Source: Isoetes taiwanensis
Taxonomy: Eukaryota; Streptophyta; Lycopodiopsida; Isoetales; Isoetaceae
Assembly (NCBI GenBank): GCA_021234155.1
Contig: JAJEKV010000011.1
Coordinates: 23,740,101-23,804,100, forward strand
Length of the DNA stretch: 64,000 nucleotides
Reading direction: 5' to 3'
Shown in pieces: positions 46,602-57,686 of this stretch. Each line of letters starts with the position of its first letter. Position 1 is the first letter of the stretch. A program made the position numbers and the translations under genes. Under the pieces are notes generated by a model. It ran no database searches. It saw only the letters and a program-made list of their open reading frames with translations, and was not told the DNA's origin.

Positions 46602-46832
46602 TGGATCTCTTCCGGTGCAGCTGTGGTCGCTGCCATTACAGTGGCAAAACGAGCAGAGAACAAGAACAAGCTTATTGCCGTATGTCACATACCAAACCAT
46701 AGAATGCCAAGCTCGTGTGCTTGTTAACAGATGGGTTTCAACTTCGCATGCAGGTCATTGTATCTAGCTTTGGAGAGCGTTATCTGTCGTCTGTCTTGTT
46801 TCAATCAATAAGAGAAGAAGTCGAGAACAGAG
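46602..46832 (+). pseudogene. Cysteine synthase (O-acetylserine(thiol)lyase) C-terminal fragment
   Basis: The first exon-like part (46602-46679) reads ISSGAAVVAAITVAKRAENK then NKLIA, ending at a GTATGT donor. After a 74-bp intron with a GCATGCAG acceptor, the second part (46754-46832) reads VIVSSFGERYLSSVLFQSIR then EEVENRG. This is the highly conserved C-terminal region of plastid/cytosolic OAS-TL enzymes, which make cysteine from O-acetylserine and sulfide with PLP. The lysine- and PLP-binding N-terminal parts were not found upstream, the expected glycine before ISSGAA is tryptophan, and the usual stop after EEVE is missing (the frame runs on to 47029). It is a fragment, probably captured or duplicated. 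Confidence 0.75.
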
Positions 46833-47713
46833 GCAGTATTAAACCGCTGAAGATAGTTCTCGGGTGGATGAAACCGGTGATTTGTGGAAGACCCACAACA
46901 AAAATCACCAAAAGAAAATCCGTGCTTCAGCATAGCCTAGATGGATTTCCCGCTTTCTGGCATTCCCGAGCTTCCCTATGGAACTATCTCTGCTGTGATC
47001 TGCTCTACTCTCTGATTGGGGCGACATAACCTTACCTATAAATTGGCCAAAAGGCAATAGTTGCACAGGTCTTTGATTTCGTCCAACCGGGGCACACTAA
47101 CATGTAGCAACAACCAGCAACCAGCGAGCCCTAAACTGCCACCAGCGAACCCTAAAATATGTAGCTTCAATACTTCATGCCTCTGCTGTTCTGAAGCTTC
47201 CACATGCCATAGCCATAGCTGCCTAGCCCGCCATAGCCAAATAACCGAGAAGAATTGGGTTTTGTTAAAAATTTATGGTTACCTCGTTCGGTCGGGCGGG
47301 GCGGGGCCGATCCGACAAGATCGACATGGGTATGGCGGAGGTGCCGGAAAAAGCTTAAATAACCATTTTTAGGTTTTCTAATCACGCTACCATAACAGCC
47401 GCTTCATTAATCTCGACAACGTAATCTTATCTTGCTAATCCCTGTTGTTGCAGATTTGCAAGCCCTGTTTCGTGCCCTAAAATGCTATCCATGAGGCTTG
47501 CATGTTCAGCCCCTAAAATAAAAAGAGGGCTTTTGTTGTGAGCCCTTGGATGTTGGACCATTGAAAAAAAAAAAGCTAAATCAACGATTAAGAAATGGTG
47601 CACTCTAGATGTACGCATTAGTACATCCATTCGAATACGCCATGAAATCTAAGGAAAACCTTTGTGAAAAGCGTACAAAAACACAAAGAAAACCCCCTGT
47701 TATTATGCTACAT

Positions 47714-48867
47714 ATTCATACATTAATCCCGACATACAAGTAAACCACCTATACATATAATTTCTTCACCCAGCACTGCAGTTAAATTTTGTCAATTTTT
47801 GTTTCCAGTATCGTTTAATGCAATTAGTTTGCTTAATACCTTGCTAATTTAGCAACCTTACTCTACCAATATGCATGAACAACACCAATTCAAGTTCAAA
47901 TAGAACCACCAAACAATCATCATGAATCAAAACATGATAAATGTTAATCAAAACTCCACAATGGTTTTCTTTAAGGTAGGTTACGGCATGGTTTTCTTTA
48001 CGATTTAGAAGTTATGGCTTTGTCATATTATGAATTCAAAAAAACTAGGATGTAATATGCAGCTCACAGATGGAGCATGCAGTGATATCAACAATGTCTT
48101 CACACCATAGAGTTAGGGAATATGGTTTAGGGTCTTAGGATTTAGGTTTTTAGATTTGTGCGTTTAGATGGGGTATCCTGACTATGCATAAATAAATGTA
48201 CATATATTTAAAGATGGAGACTATTACAAAGAGTTGACTTGCCAAGTTCTATTTTTTTCAAAGATAATATTTGACTTGCTTGATCTTCTTTCTAGATAAT
48301 AAACTCTCACACTTGATGCTCCATTCCATATAGGACGGATTAATTTACAACCTATGAACTCCATTACACTAACCATTCCACATGCTCAAGACTAATGCCC
48401 GGCATCGCCCGGCACACGTTTCTAGTTTCATAGAAAATTGGAGAGATTTCCACGGAAAATCAGAGAGGTTTATATGGGAGTGCCAATGCTTGAATACTCA
48501 TGAATGGTCCAACATTATACTGCTTTGCTTTTCATAATTAAAACACAATAGCAACAAGAAAAAGTAGAACTGGTCATCAAAGCATACAAAGCTGTTTTTA
48601 AAATAACCAGATATGTCATCCAAATCGTAATGGCGATCTTAAGAAGCAAAAGTCGACCACTTCCGAGTGAGGACTGACTTATTCTATGTGTTTCTGACCC
48701 TAATCGAGAATGTAAAAATGGCATATTGGTGACAGCTTTACAAAAATAATCAAGAAATACTAGTGAGATTTATATCTGTCGAACTGGATATCGCACCATT
48801 GAAATCTAGATAAAAAGGGTCACAAATATAGACATCAATAGAGTCAATTCAAAAATACTAGAGAGAT
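47714..48867. other. No recognisable gene
   Basis: This is AT-rich sequence. At 48425-48490 two or three degenerate AAAATTGGAGAGATTTCC-like units resemble the internal units of module X. Nothing else was identified. Confidence 0.45.
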
Positions 48868-49134
48868 CATCCTAGGGTGATGGTTTATGTGCGCCCGATT
48901 AGGGTTGCACTTCCATGGAAACACTTTCATAGACACCTCCCAAATTTTTTACAGGAATCTCCCCAATTTTCTACAAACCCCCCCAATCTTCTAAGAAACC
49001 TCTATAGGAACCTCCATAATTTTTCTACAACCTCCATAGAAACTGATTAATCTATTTACTTTGGAGTTGTAATATGCTTGGGTAAAACTTGCATCAAATT
49101 GTTAACAGAAACATCAACATATGTCGTAATTTCA
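48868..49134 (-). repeat. Dispersed repeat module X, copy 2 (inverted relative to copy 1)
   Basis: The reverse complement aligns with 1449-1737. The degenerate units here read CCTCCATAGAAAC / CCCCAATTTTCTACAAA on the plus strand. The two copies lie about 47 kb apart in opposite orientation. Confidence 0.7.
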
Positions 49135-49657
49135 TGCTCACAGGTCCCAACATACGATCTGGGCCGTAGGATCGACGAATCCGACGACTATGGTAGTCCA
49201 GGGTGCACCTCGTTTAGAATATATAGCAAAATAACAGGCGGTTCTGGGGGGATTTGATATGGATGTAAAAACTAATAATTCCTGAAACTATAGACCATAT
49301 ATCCCTAAAACAATTGAATGGGTTGTTATATAAAAAACAACATAGATTCAAGATAAAAAATTAATTACATTAGCTCACTAGGTATATTAGTTAAAGTAGT
49401 CTTATTAAGACATTGAGTTATTTTGGTAGAGGTTTGAGTCCCCGTATTTCATATTCTAAAATCTTAGGCAAAGCCATATAAGGGTTCGATATTCCCTCAA
49501 AACCTTAGGCGGAAGCATATTTTATATTTCAAAATCATAGACGCCTCCAATCATAAATGATTATAAGCGAAATGAGAGGTGCTCACAGGCCCCAACATAC
49601 GATCTGGGTCGTAGGATCGACGAATCTGACGATTATGGTAGTAGGGTGCACCTCATT
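49134..49657. repeat. 85-bp direct repeats flanking module Y copy 2
   Basis: Near-identical ~85-bp sequences (GCTCACAGG, CCCAACATACGATCTGGG, CGTAGGATCGACGAATC, GGGTGCACCTC) lie at about 49134-49217 and 49573-49657. Between them is module Y copy 2 (49219-49559), the reverse complement of 1804-2138. On the plus strand 49367-49445 it carries an A-box-like TAGCTCACTAGG and a B-box-like GGTTTGAGTCCCC. The direct repeats could be a tandem duplication split by the insertion, or very short LTR-like ends. Confidence 0.7.
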
Positions 49658-50735
49658 TTATTACGATAACTTATTTATGAGCCTTGTTGCCACTTTCAAC
49701 ATTGTAAAATCTAAAATTAGTGTAACCACGAAATGCTTAGGACCTTCATCTGAACTTTTTCATGTGCTATTCAATATGATTTTTCTGGTCTCACAGTGAT
49801 GGCATGATATCTTAAGTCTGCAAAAACACCTAAACAAAACTTGAGTTTTGGTAGCCTAATATGCATATTGAAATCAAGAATGTGTCTATGTTCTGATGTT
49901 GACCACCCAAAAATGGCACTAAATTCTTTTTATTAGTGCAAACACAGCTTTACTATTTGTACTGGTGTAAAAAGACATAGAAGAGGGATAAGATTTTTAC
50001 TTTTCGGTAAGTTTTCAGTCAAATGATTGTAACACATTGGTGCAAAGCTTTAGTGTTTCAAGCTTCTTGAATTTCTCAAATTTAATGGTTGAATTTGACT
50101 ACATGTGGCATCACTCTAACATAAAACAGATTTTGGACTTCCAAAATAAATATGTTATAGCTCTAGAATAATAGTAGAGTATTTGCACCGTATTCTTTGT
50201 TGAGTGACACTAACACTTTTAGCCTGAAGCAGTAAAGTTGTTGGAACTCAAGAGTCTATCTTCAATGCAAATTCATTTATTGTTTATTGATACAACCTTA
50301 TAGAAAGGATATTGTTGCTCATGTCATGTATGAACATGGTGTAAAGTTGTAATCAAAGGTTTTTATTTCTGGTCTTCCATCCATCTAAGAATGGTGGTTG
50401 CATCTAGCTTGATTGAAGGGTAATCTTTATTATTCTAGACAAAATGCCTCTCGTAACATTGTGCAATTGAAACATTTTTACATTGTTAGTTTAATCAATG
50501 TCAAACATCAATGCAAGTGATGAGTATATTTAATGTCATTGGATTATTTTCATACCAATAATACATTATCAAAGATATGTCATCATGAACTATATTTAAT
50601 GTCATTGGATTCTTTTAATGCCAATGATAACATTATCAAAGATATGTTAGACAACTTTTGGATTCTTTCTTAACATATATAAAGCAGATGCCATTTTTGT
50701 TTGATCCTAATATTTTTTCTCCAGCAAAAAATTTG
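49658..50735. other. No recognisable gene
   Basis: Low-complexity AT-rich sequence. A short duplicated phrase around TTTAATGTCATTGGATT occurs at 50529 and 50588. No conserved reading frame was seen. Confidence 0.45.
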
Positions 50736-50800
50736 GGGGCGACACGTGTCTTTAAAAAAGGAAAAACATTTAGGGGCGACACGTGTTTTTAAAAAAGAAA
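50732..50800. promoter_or_regulatory. Duplicated G-box (CACGTG) element
   Basis: A ~35-bp unit GGGGCGACACGTGT followed by TTAAAAAAG occurs twice, placing CACGTG cores at 50743-50748 and 50780-50785. CACGTG within ACACGTGT is the plant G-box/ABRE-like site bound by bZIP and bHLH factors. It lies about 80 bp upstream of the MAP kinase fragment. No transcription start can be assigned, so a regulatory role is inferred only. Confidence 0.35.
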
Positions 50801-50866
50801 AAATAAAAGTAAGGGCCAGATTCGACTAAAGGAGTTAAGGGCCTGTAATTTGCTGAAACCCAATCC

Positions 50867-50965
50867 CGTGGTGGCTATGGAGTAGTCTGTTCTGCCATTG
50901 ACACTCGGACGGGTGAGAAGGTCAAGCATACTAAGAACGTTTCAAGGCAAATCGGCCATTTACAG
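50867..50965 (+). pseudogene. MAP kinase glycine-rich loop exon fragment (plant TDY type)
   Basis: The frame from 50867 reads RGGYGVVCSAIDTRTGEKV, matching the ATP-binding glycine-rich loop (GxGxYGVVCSAIDTxTGEKV) at the start of plant MAP kinases, especially the TDY group related to Arabidopsis MPK8/9/15/20. The next expected residues (AIKK, with the ATP-binding lysine) are absent; the frame reads KHTKNVSRQIGHLQ up to a GTAGGT donor at 50966. The preceding residues are also diverged. It is a short decayed exon; no other kinase exon was found nearby. Confidence 0.6.
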
Positions 50966-53900
50966 GTAGGTTTGAGTATGATTTAGGCATGATGTTCCCC
51001 TTCTTTGTTCTGCAAGTAATCATCTTGGCGCTAAGAAGCAAAGTTATGCCCTATTTGGGCCAATTGGACTCTGTTGGGCTCAATTCGGACATACTCCGCC
51101 CCAAACCCATCGTTGTGGCCAAATCGATGGTCTGCAGTTCATAGGGATCTCCACGGCCTTTAGAGCATTCCAGCTTTGAGCTTTCAATGTTTGGGTTAGT
51201 AGAAGAACAAGATTAAAAAGCTCATTCGCTCTATCGGTACTTCATCTTCCGGATCTTGCATTTCAACAACGCATTTGTAAGCGTGCATGAGCTTCGTTTG
51301 TTGTCGCAGAGACAAGGCAAAGCGATTTCGTCAAAACAACCTACAAAGGCGGTTTCAGACAAAAACGGCAAAAAAGGGTATGCTTTTTAATCCCTTTCCC
51401 TGTATCTCTTCTTGCTCAGGCTGCGTCCACATTGCCACTATAGGGGTTGCATTGTTCTTCTGTATCATTTGAAATCTCTATGATAGTTTGATGTTGCTTA
51501 GGCTTTTTGCCTTAGCAACTACACAATCTACATGACCATTATCCACAGATATTATTCCGTGAAAACTGATTCTTTTATGTCAAACTTCGGCGCTTAAATA
51601 TGTTGGAGGCTTTTAAAACTAGTAGTTAATTTGAAATTGTTCGAACTTCCAACAAATTGACCTTATGTGTGCTTACGAAACCTCCTGGGTAGAAATTTGT
51701 TGTCTACCTAAGAGGCCAAACAATTTGTAAATAGTGACCTCATGATTTGTTATTGGCTCCAAGAATGTATCAATGGTTAGAGAGGATCTTTTACAACATT
51801 AGTAGCAAATCCAAGGATCTCTACCGATGGTAAGGTCCACATCATTTTTTTTCTGTCATGTGATGAATTTGGTTACCATAGGGGACAGTTGCTCAATGCA
51901 TAAGATAGATCCCGCAAAATAGACTAATGTTTGGGCGTAAGCTTGCGAAAGAGATGTTTACTATTTCTTTTTATTAAACAGGGCATGGCACTAGACCTGG
52001 TTCGTAAACCATGTGCAATAAATATGCTTGATATGGACCCCGAGCATGGGAAAGTAAGGAGTTTTCTCTTACGTTGCTACAAGTGTTTTAGTAGATAACT
52101 TGAGAAGACGTGAAATGCTATTCAATCGACTTATGTTGCACGAAAGCCGGTTGGCTTCCTTCACTATTGATAAGAACATGAACGCCCAATTCTTCTTGCC
52201 CATCTCTACTTGCTTTTTTACCGGAAACACTATCGGCCATTGTTTGGAGGGCGTCCTTAATAGGTACATGCACTGCCTACTTTAAATAGGCCTTCTTATT
52301 TGTTATCACATGTCTTCCATAGTTCTGTCAAAACCTAAGATCCCACAGCAATGCACAGGTCATCCATTTCCAGGTATTGCAAGTTTGCCCTAAATGTGCT
52401 ATTTGATTTCTGAATGCAATGAGATACACACATTATTCCACTACTTAGTCAATCGGCAAAAATTTATTCCAAAGAAGGAGTTGTTGTTACTGCTGGATTT
52501 GCCTTGAATTAAAACTATTACTCATATTGAAGTTCACCTATGCCCACGTTGCCCTACCTATCGTTTCAGAGCTGGAAAAATTATATGTGGCTCATGAGAC
52601 TGTGATTTATTATCAGGGCATCCTCGCAGACCTATCTCCATTGTCAAACATGGCATCCATCCTTGGAAAGTCAATTGGATCTCTAACCTGTTCATATAAC
52701 AACTATTTCAAACTTGAGGGCTAGGGGTGTGATACTTTTATTGCAAATGCTATTCGAATAACATTGATATTTTGTACTTTATGGTCACTTAAGTTGTGGA
52801 TTTCTATTATATTTGTTTTTCCTCTTCCCAACTTTTGCTATTGTAAAACAATTGATCGCATTTTATATTTTGCCATGTAGATTTGGAATTCATGTATCTG
52901 AAACCATAGCCCGAGCAACACCTTTTAAATATATGGCATTGGATGAAGCAGTTTCTTTTTGTGTTGATTGCAAAGCTAAATGTGAAGAGGAGGAACACAA
53001 TCTTTTAGTTTGCAATCTCTAATGGCTATAAGAAAATGAATTGTAACATGAAGATGGTTTTCAAATATTGAAAACGTACCAAAAACGTCCGTGATAAAAA
53101 TCTTGCTGGTCTGAGACTGATTTATGCATTTTGTTGGCTAAATAGAGAATGAAATAGTTGGTGTGGCACAAGAAATGGTTTTCTTTTATGCTTTTGTTGG
53201 TAATGCATTAAAGGCTTTGTCTCAACCTAGAAGAACGTTGACATCACAATCAAGTTATTGTATATTATGAGGTCTAGACCTCTTATCCTAGGGCCCAGAC
53301 CTCTTATGGTATAACAACAATGTCTCGTTCCACCCTTGATTCTAGGGGCACAGATGGCAAGTTGACCCTGGTGGACACACCGTGAAGTGTAGTTACAAGC
53401 AACATCGGGTAGAATAGCAAAATGTCAAATAGCTGATTAAGAATGCAATGTAAAAGTAAATATAAAAATCGTAGTCTCTTAAGATATTTCTGGCAACACT
53501 CTTGGAAGATAATTTTGGCAACAATCTTGAGAATTTGTTATAGGTGGCACGACATAATTGGCTCATGCACTTGAAATGCTTGCACCCAAACTTTAAGTTG
53601 CAAGAACGGATAGAAAGTGGACGAAACCTGCAGAAATAGGTTAAGTGATCATGACGATGTGAAATGGACTTTGGTTGCATGTAATGCATGTGCCTTAGTA
53701 CACCAAATCTGCATACTGACTGATATTCAAACCATGTCAAGCATGCATCATTTTTCCAAACATCGTTTTCATTTAGATTATCGTTCTCATCATTAACATT
53801 TTGTTTCAGCAAAGGTCAAATTTGATCTACCACGTTTGAAACATTTCTATACATTGAGCGGAGCAAATAATAGTGTTGGGCAATATTGCATGACGGACCA

Positions 53901-54229
53901 TCTCCATGATGCATATCATAAATTTGTTCTTACTATATGGAAAGCTATTGGGTTAATGGGTTCATGTTTTATTCATATGCATTTTGAATGACCATTTTGC
54001 ATGGATATATTGGCAAATACAGAGGTTAGAATTCTACGTGCTCAAACACAGTTCAATTTTTGTATGTTCGGAACTTAGATTCTTTTGATTTAATGCAAAA
54101 CATCTTTCGTAACGAGTCGTTATGGTCAACATTCTTCTATCGTGCGGGCACTGAACACAAGGCAACAAAATGCAGGTTCAAATTATGCATGTTCTAGCAT
54201 GTATAGACGAGTTGGGGAAGAGAAACGTT
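50966..54229. other. Mostly featureless; two unassigned exon-like frames
   Basis: After a good acceptor (TTGCCATGTAG) near 52880, an open frame reads FGIHVSETIARATPFKYMAL and ends CKAKCEEEEHNLLVCNL-stop at 53022. Upstream at about 52531 a frame contains CPRCPTYRFRAGK with a CxxC pair, then a stop. Neither is recognised and they may be unrelated. The rest of this stretch is AT-rich without identifiable genes or repeats. Confidence 0.3.
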
Positions 54230-54251
54230 CGCGGCGGCCTTGGCCGCCGCG
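54230..54251. repeat. 22-bp perfect GC-only palindrome in AT-rich DNA
   Basis: The sequence CGCGGCGGCCT and its exact complement AGGCCGCCGCG are joined without a spacer; outer GAAAC (54222-54226) and GTTTC (54256-54260) extend the pairing. It would form a strong hairpin or cruciform. The surroundings are below 40 percent GC, so it stands out. No function is known. Confidence 0.85.
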
Positions 54252-54519
54252 ATAAGTTTCTTGTAGTAATAATGGTGATATGTCAGATATCGTTTTGATG
54301 CCACATTCACATGGCTTCCATTTTGAATATGCATGAGAATGATGTCACTACTTACATTAGGCATTTCAATTGCATGTCATAGTGCCTCAATATAACTTTA
54401 ATAATTAATCTATTGGTAGCACTAATGTATGACTTCATAATTATAATAATAATAATAATAATATTATATCTAATGCTCACTTGGGCCTTAAGAGGCCATG
54501 GAGCACATGAACAATCGGA

Positions 54520-57500
54520 TTACAGTTTTAGCAGTAAGGAGCGGTGGGCATCCACCGCTCTTATGTATGACCCTAGAGTCATTGGTGCTATAGATAATAG
54601 CGAGTAGAAATCTTCTGCTTGAATATCATAATTGTGCCTGATGCTTTCATATGCAGAGCAATGTATGAAAACATGATGTTCATCTTCGATCTGACCTGTT
54701 TGACAAATTTTACATATGCGTTCTTCAACTGGAATTTTCGCCCATCTTCCCAACTCTATCTCCAATCTGTGAGATCCTGTCCGGTATCTGGCTATCATTT
54801 TCCTTTGAGACGGTGAGAAGTTTACCTTTAGATACAATTGACACTCGTATGTTGCCATGCGATTGACATCTGTTTGGTATATACTCATCCTTTTTCCAGG
54901 GTCGGCCCACATCTTTTGGACTGCTAGCTTTTCGAGTATGGCTCTGAGCTCTTCCTTGTTTGCTGGGCCTGTCGAAACGTCCAAGCCCCATTTTTTTGCC
55001 CATGCTATTAGTTTTTTCGACCATTCTGAGTACTCCATAGCTTGGTGTGATGACTTTGTCACGAGCTTCTCTTTAATTACATTATAGAAATTTATAGCTT
55101 GGTATAGTCCTTCCAATTCCAATGGGAGCAAACCGATTTCTGCAAGCATTATAGCATATGGGATCTGTGCCCTTATTCCAAGTTCAGCTTTCAGAAACAT
55201 CTTTTGGATATTTTCGATTTGTGCCCATAGCCGTGGAGAGATGTCTGGTCCCCAAATTGGGGCACCATACAGTACCACCGTTTGGACTAAGCATTTGAAC
55301 AAAATCTTCTTCAGGTTCAAATCTGTAAGGGAGGCCTTGTTACATTTTGCTAGCATGCTGTACAATGCTGCCTTCCCTCCGAGAACTCTTCTATTAATGC
55401 AGTTCTTCCAGCTGTAATTTGAGGCAATGTCGATCCCAAGGTATTTGTATGAGTCTACAGTTTCTAGGACCTGTCCCTTGTATGTAAATTCTGGTCGGTC
55501 TCTCGTTCCAAAGATCATTATCTTGGATTTTGACAGATTAACATTCATCTTTTTCTCGTCACAAAAGCTTTCCAAATTTTGCAAGTGTTCCTGTAATGTG
55601 TTCTTCCTGCTTGCAAGTAGAACCACGTCATCAGCATAAAGGAGCAGCTGGATGAGATATGTGCCTAGTTTGGTTCCTCGCCAAATGACTTGGCTCTCAG
55701 CCAATCATCTAGTTCGTCTATGAATACTCCAAACAAAGTTGGAGATAACGGACATCCTACTTGGGACTCAATAGTGTTCCGATTTTGATATCCAGGTATC
55801 CCATGATACTTTAATTAGAACCTCCTCGCATGCTTTGAGATCTTTAGATCTTGTGGAACTCCAATCAGAATTAATCTGTCACTGAGTTCCTTTCTAGGAA
55901 TTGTATCGAATGCTTTTGAAAAGTCAATGAATGCCATATACAGAGATGTGTTTGGTGCTTTGGCCTTTTCTATCAAGGATCGAAGAGTAAGCACGTGATC
56001 CAGGGTATTGTGATTAGCTCGGAAACCAGCTTGGCATTGGGAGCGTACCTGTGCTTGTTCTGCCCAAGAGCTAAGCTTGTTCTCCAGTAGGCCTCCCAAA
56101 ATTTTAGAGAATATACTACCAATTAATATGGTCCTGTAATTCCCGGCGATCTTTTTATCTCCTCCTTTATATATTGGGTGGACCTTATTTATCCTCCAAT
56201 TGGCTGGCAGCCCATGCATGAGGCTTTTATTTAGCAGTTCTGTTAAAATAGCCATTGTCTTCTCGCCACTCCATTTTAGGAGCTCCACACACAGCCCATC
56301 TGCATCGACTGCCTTATTGTTGGATGTCTTTGATAGACATTTTTGAACTTCTGCTATTGTGAACAGTTCCACCACGGGGGCCATTTTTGGCATGCTGGCA
56401 CCCTCCTTTTCATAAAGGGATTTGACCAGATTTACTAGCTCTGTGTCTTCCAAGTTTGCTTGTTGTTGGGTACCCTGTAGAGTACTCCAAAAGCTTTTTG
56501 GGTGCTTGCTGAGTTTGTCAGACAACTCTAATTGTCTCTTGATATTGTAATCACGTTTTTTCTGTCTTATAAACTGCTTGTACCACTTGGGTTTGCAGAT
56601 GCAAAATTGTGGCAGCTTCCTTCTCGCTTCCTGGCACTCTGAGTCCCACCAGGAATTGCAAGGTTTGCCCTGTGCGTGCTTTCTAGTGAGCCCGAAGACT
56701 CTTTTCCCTGCTGTAAGTAATAATTCTTGGAGGAGATTTGCATCTTTTTCCAGATCTCCTGACCATGTGGCAGCAGCTACCAAGTCTTCTAATTTTTCCT
56801 TATAAGCTTTATGCAGATTATACCTGACCTTCAATCTCGGGTGAAAGGTGGATATTGTTGAACCCAAATGAACATTTGCTTTAAGCACCATGTGTAGAGG
56901 AGCATGGTCTGATTCGTGAAGATGCTCTCCTACATAGAAATCTTCAATAAGATCCTTGTTTCGTGCTAACACGTAATCAATGGTACTGCCTCCTGCATGG
57001 TTTCTGTATGTCAAATTTCCAGAGCGTGGGAAAGATTTGATTCCATTCATTATCTTCAGTTTGCAGGTTGTGCTAAGTTCCAGCAGTTTTTGACCCATCT
57101 CATTTGATAGTGTATCTGCTGAAGATCTTTCATAAACTGGTTCATCTAGCTCATGAAGGTGTACATTTGTGAGATCTTCAAAGGTCTTGGCTTGTTGGCA
57201 GCCTGTTCTACCATTAAAGTCCCCTATCACAAATGTTTCCCCTTTGTCCGAATACTCCAATATGTCTGAATAGATGTTTCCATATGGATTATCTTTGTCA
57301 AGGTCAAGCCTGCTGTAAGTATGTGAGCTGTCTGGTGCAAAATAGCATGCAGCTAAGAATAATGGAGGTTGCCCATTTCCATTTATCTGAATCCAAATAT
57401 ATTGCTTACCTAGATCTTGTTTTAGAACCTGCACCTCATAAACTATGTCTCTCTTCTTGTAGATTGCAATTCCCCCGAAGCCTCGGCCAGCACCTGTTAT

Positions 57501-57674
57501 CTTTTCATTCCATGCTTGGCTTAGCAGTCCATAACCAGGTACCTCAGGAGGGAGTCTAAATTGGTGAGCCCATGTTTCAGTGAAGCAGAGTATATCTTGG
57601 TGTCTCCATATTTCCAATGTTGCATTTATCTTGGCCTGAGTTAGTCCATGTGTATTCCATAGACTGACTCTCAA
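54520..57674 (-). pseudogene. LINE ORF2: AP endonuclease and reverse transcriptase, frameshifted
   Basis: From MRVSLWNTHG at 57674, endonuclease motifs are CFTETW, VIGDFNGRTG, STIDYVLARN and ESDHAPL. The RT begins around 56300 with KVHPIYKGGDK, NYRTILIGSIFSK, QCQAGFRANHNTLDHVLTL and MAFIDFSKAFDTIPR. The frame ends at 55815 and then shifts: between 55800 and 55690 the expected GCPLSPTLFGVFIDELDDWL is found one frame over, with part of the preceding segment missing. From 55704 it continues with QLLLYADDVVLLASR, LSKSKIMIFG and the C-terminal CCHC-like array to 54520. Two frame changes and an internal deletion make this copy inactive. Confidence 0.88.
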
Positions 57675-57686
57675 GGCCCTGATTTC

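Larger units (their letters stand above)
44896..47713 (+). mobile_element. Modular element copy 3, carrying a cysteine synthase fragment
   Basis: It starts directly after the right end of copy 2 with a left-truncated foldback part (44901-45230, GTGCATATTCACGCGGGAGG to TTGTGTTA). AAAAAAAATTTT and the hairpin GCCCC-TTC-GGGGC (45244-45256) follow. The cargo spans about 45260-47510 and includes an 80-bp tandem duplication and an O-acetylserine(thiol)lyase fragment. The right module at 47598-47713 matches those of copies 1 and 2. The cargo differs from copies 1 and 2, suggesting host sequence capture, though co-location by chance is not excluded. Confidence 0.5.

Noticed and set aside
43259-47713. 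Confident Helitron call for the modular elements
   Set aside because: A hairpin and gene cargo are suggestive, but no 5' TC / 3' CTRR ends at an A-T insertion point could be shown, and no Rep/helicase was seen.
49367-49445. tRNA gene or classical SINE head with A and B boxes
   Set aside because: The cloverleaf does not close and the tRNA-like part is internal to the repeat instead of at its 5' end.
53393-53812. 139-aa minus-strand ORF
   Set aside because: Composition and lack of motifs suggest a chance frame in AT-rich DNA.
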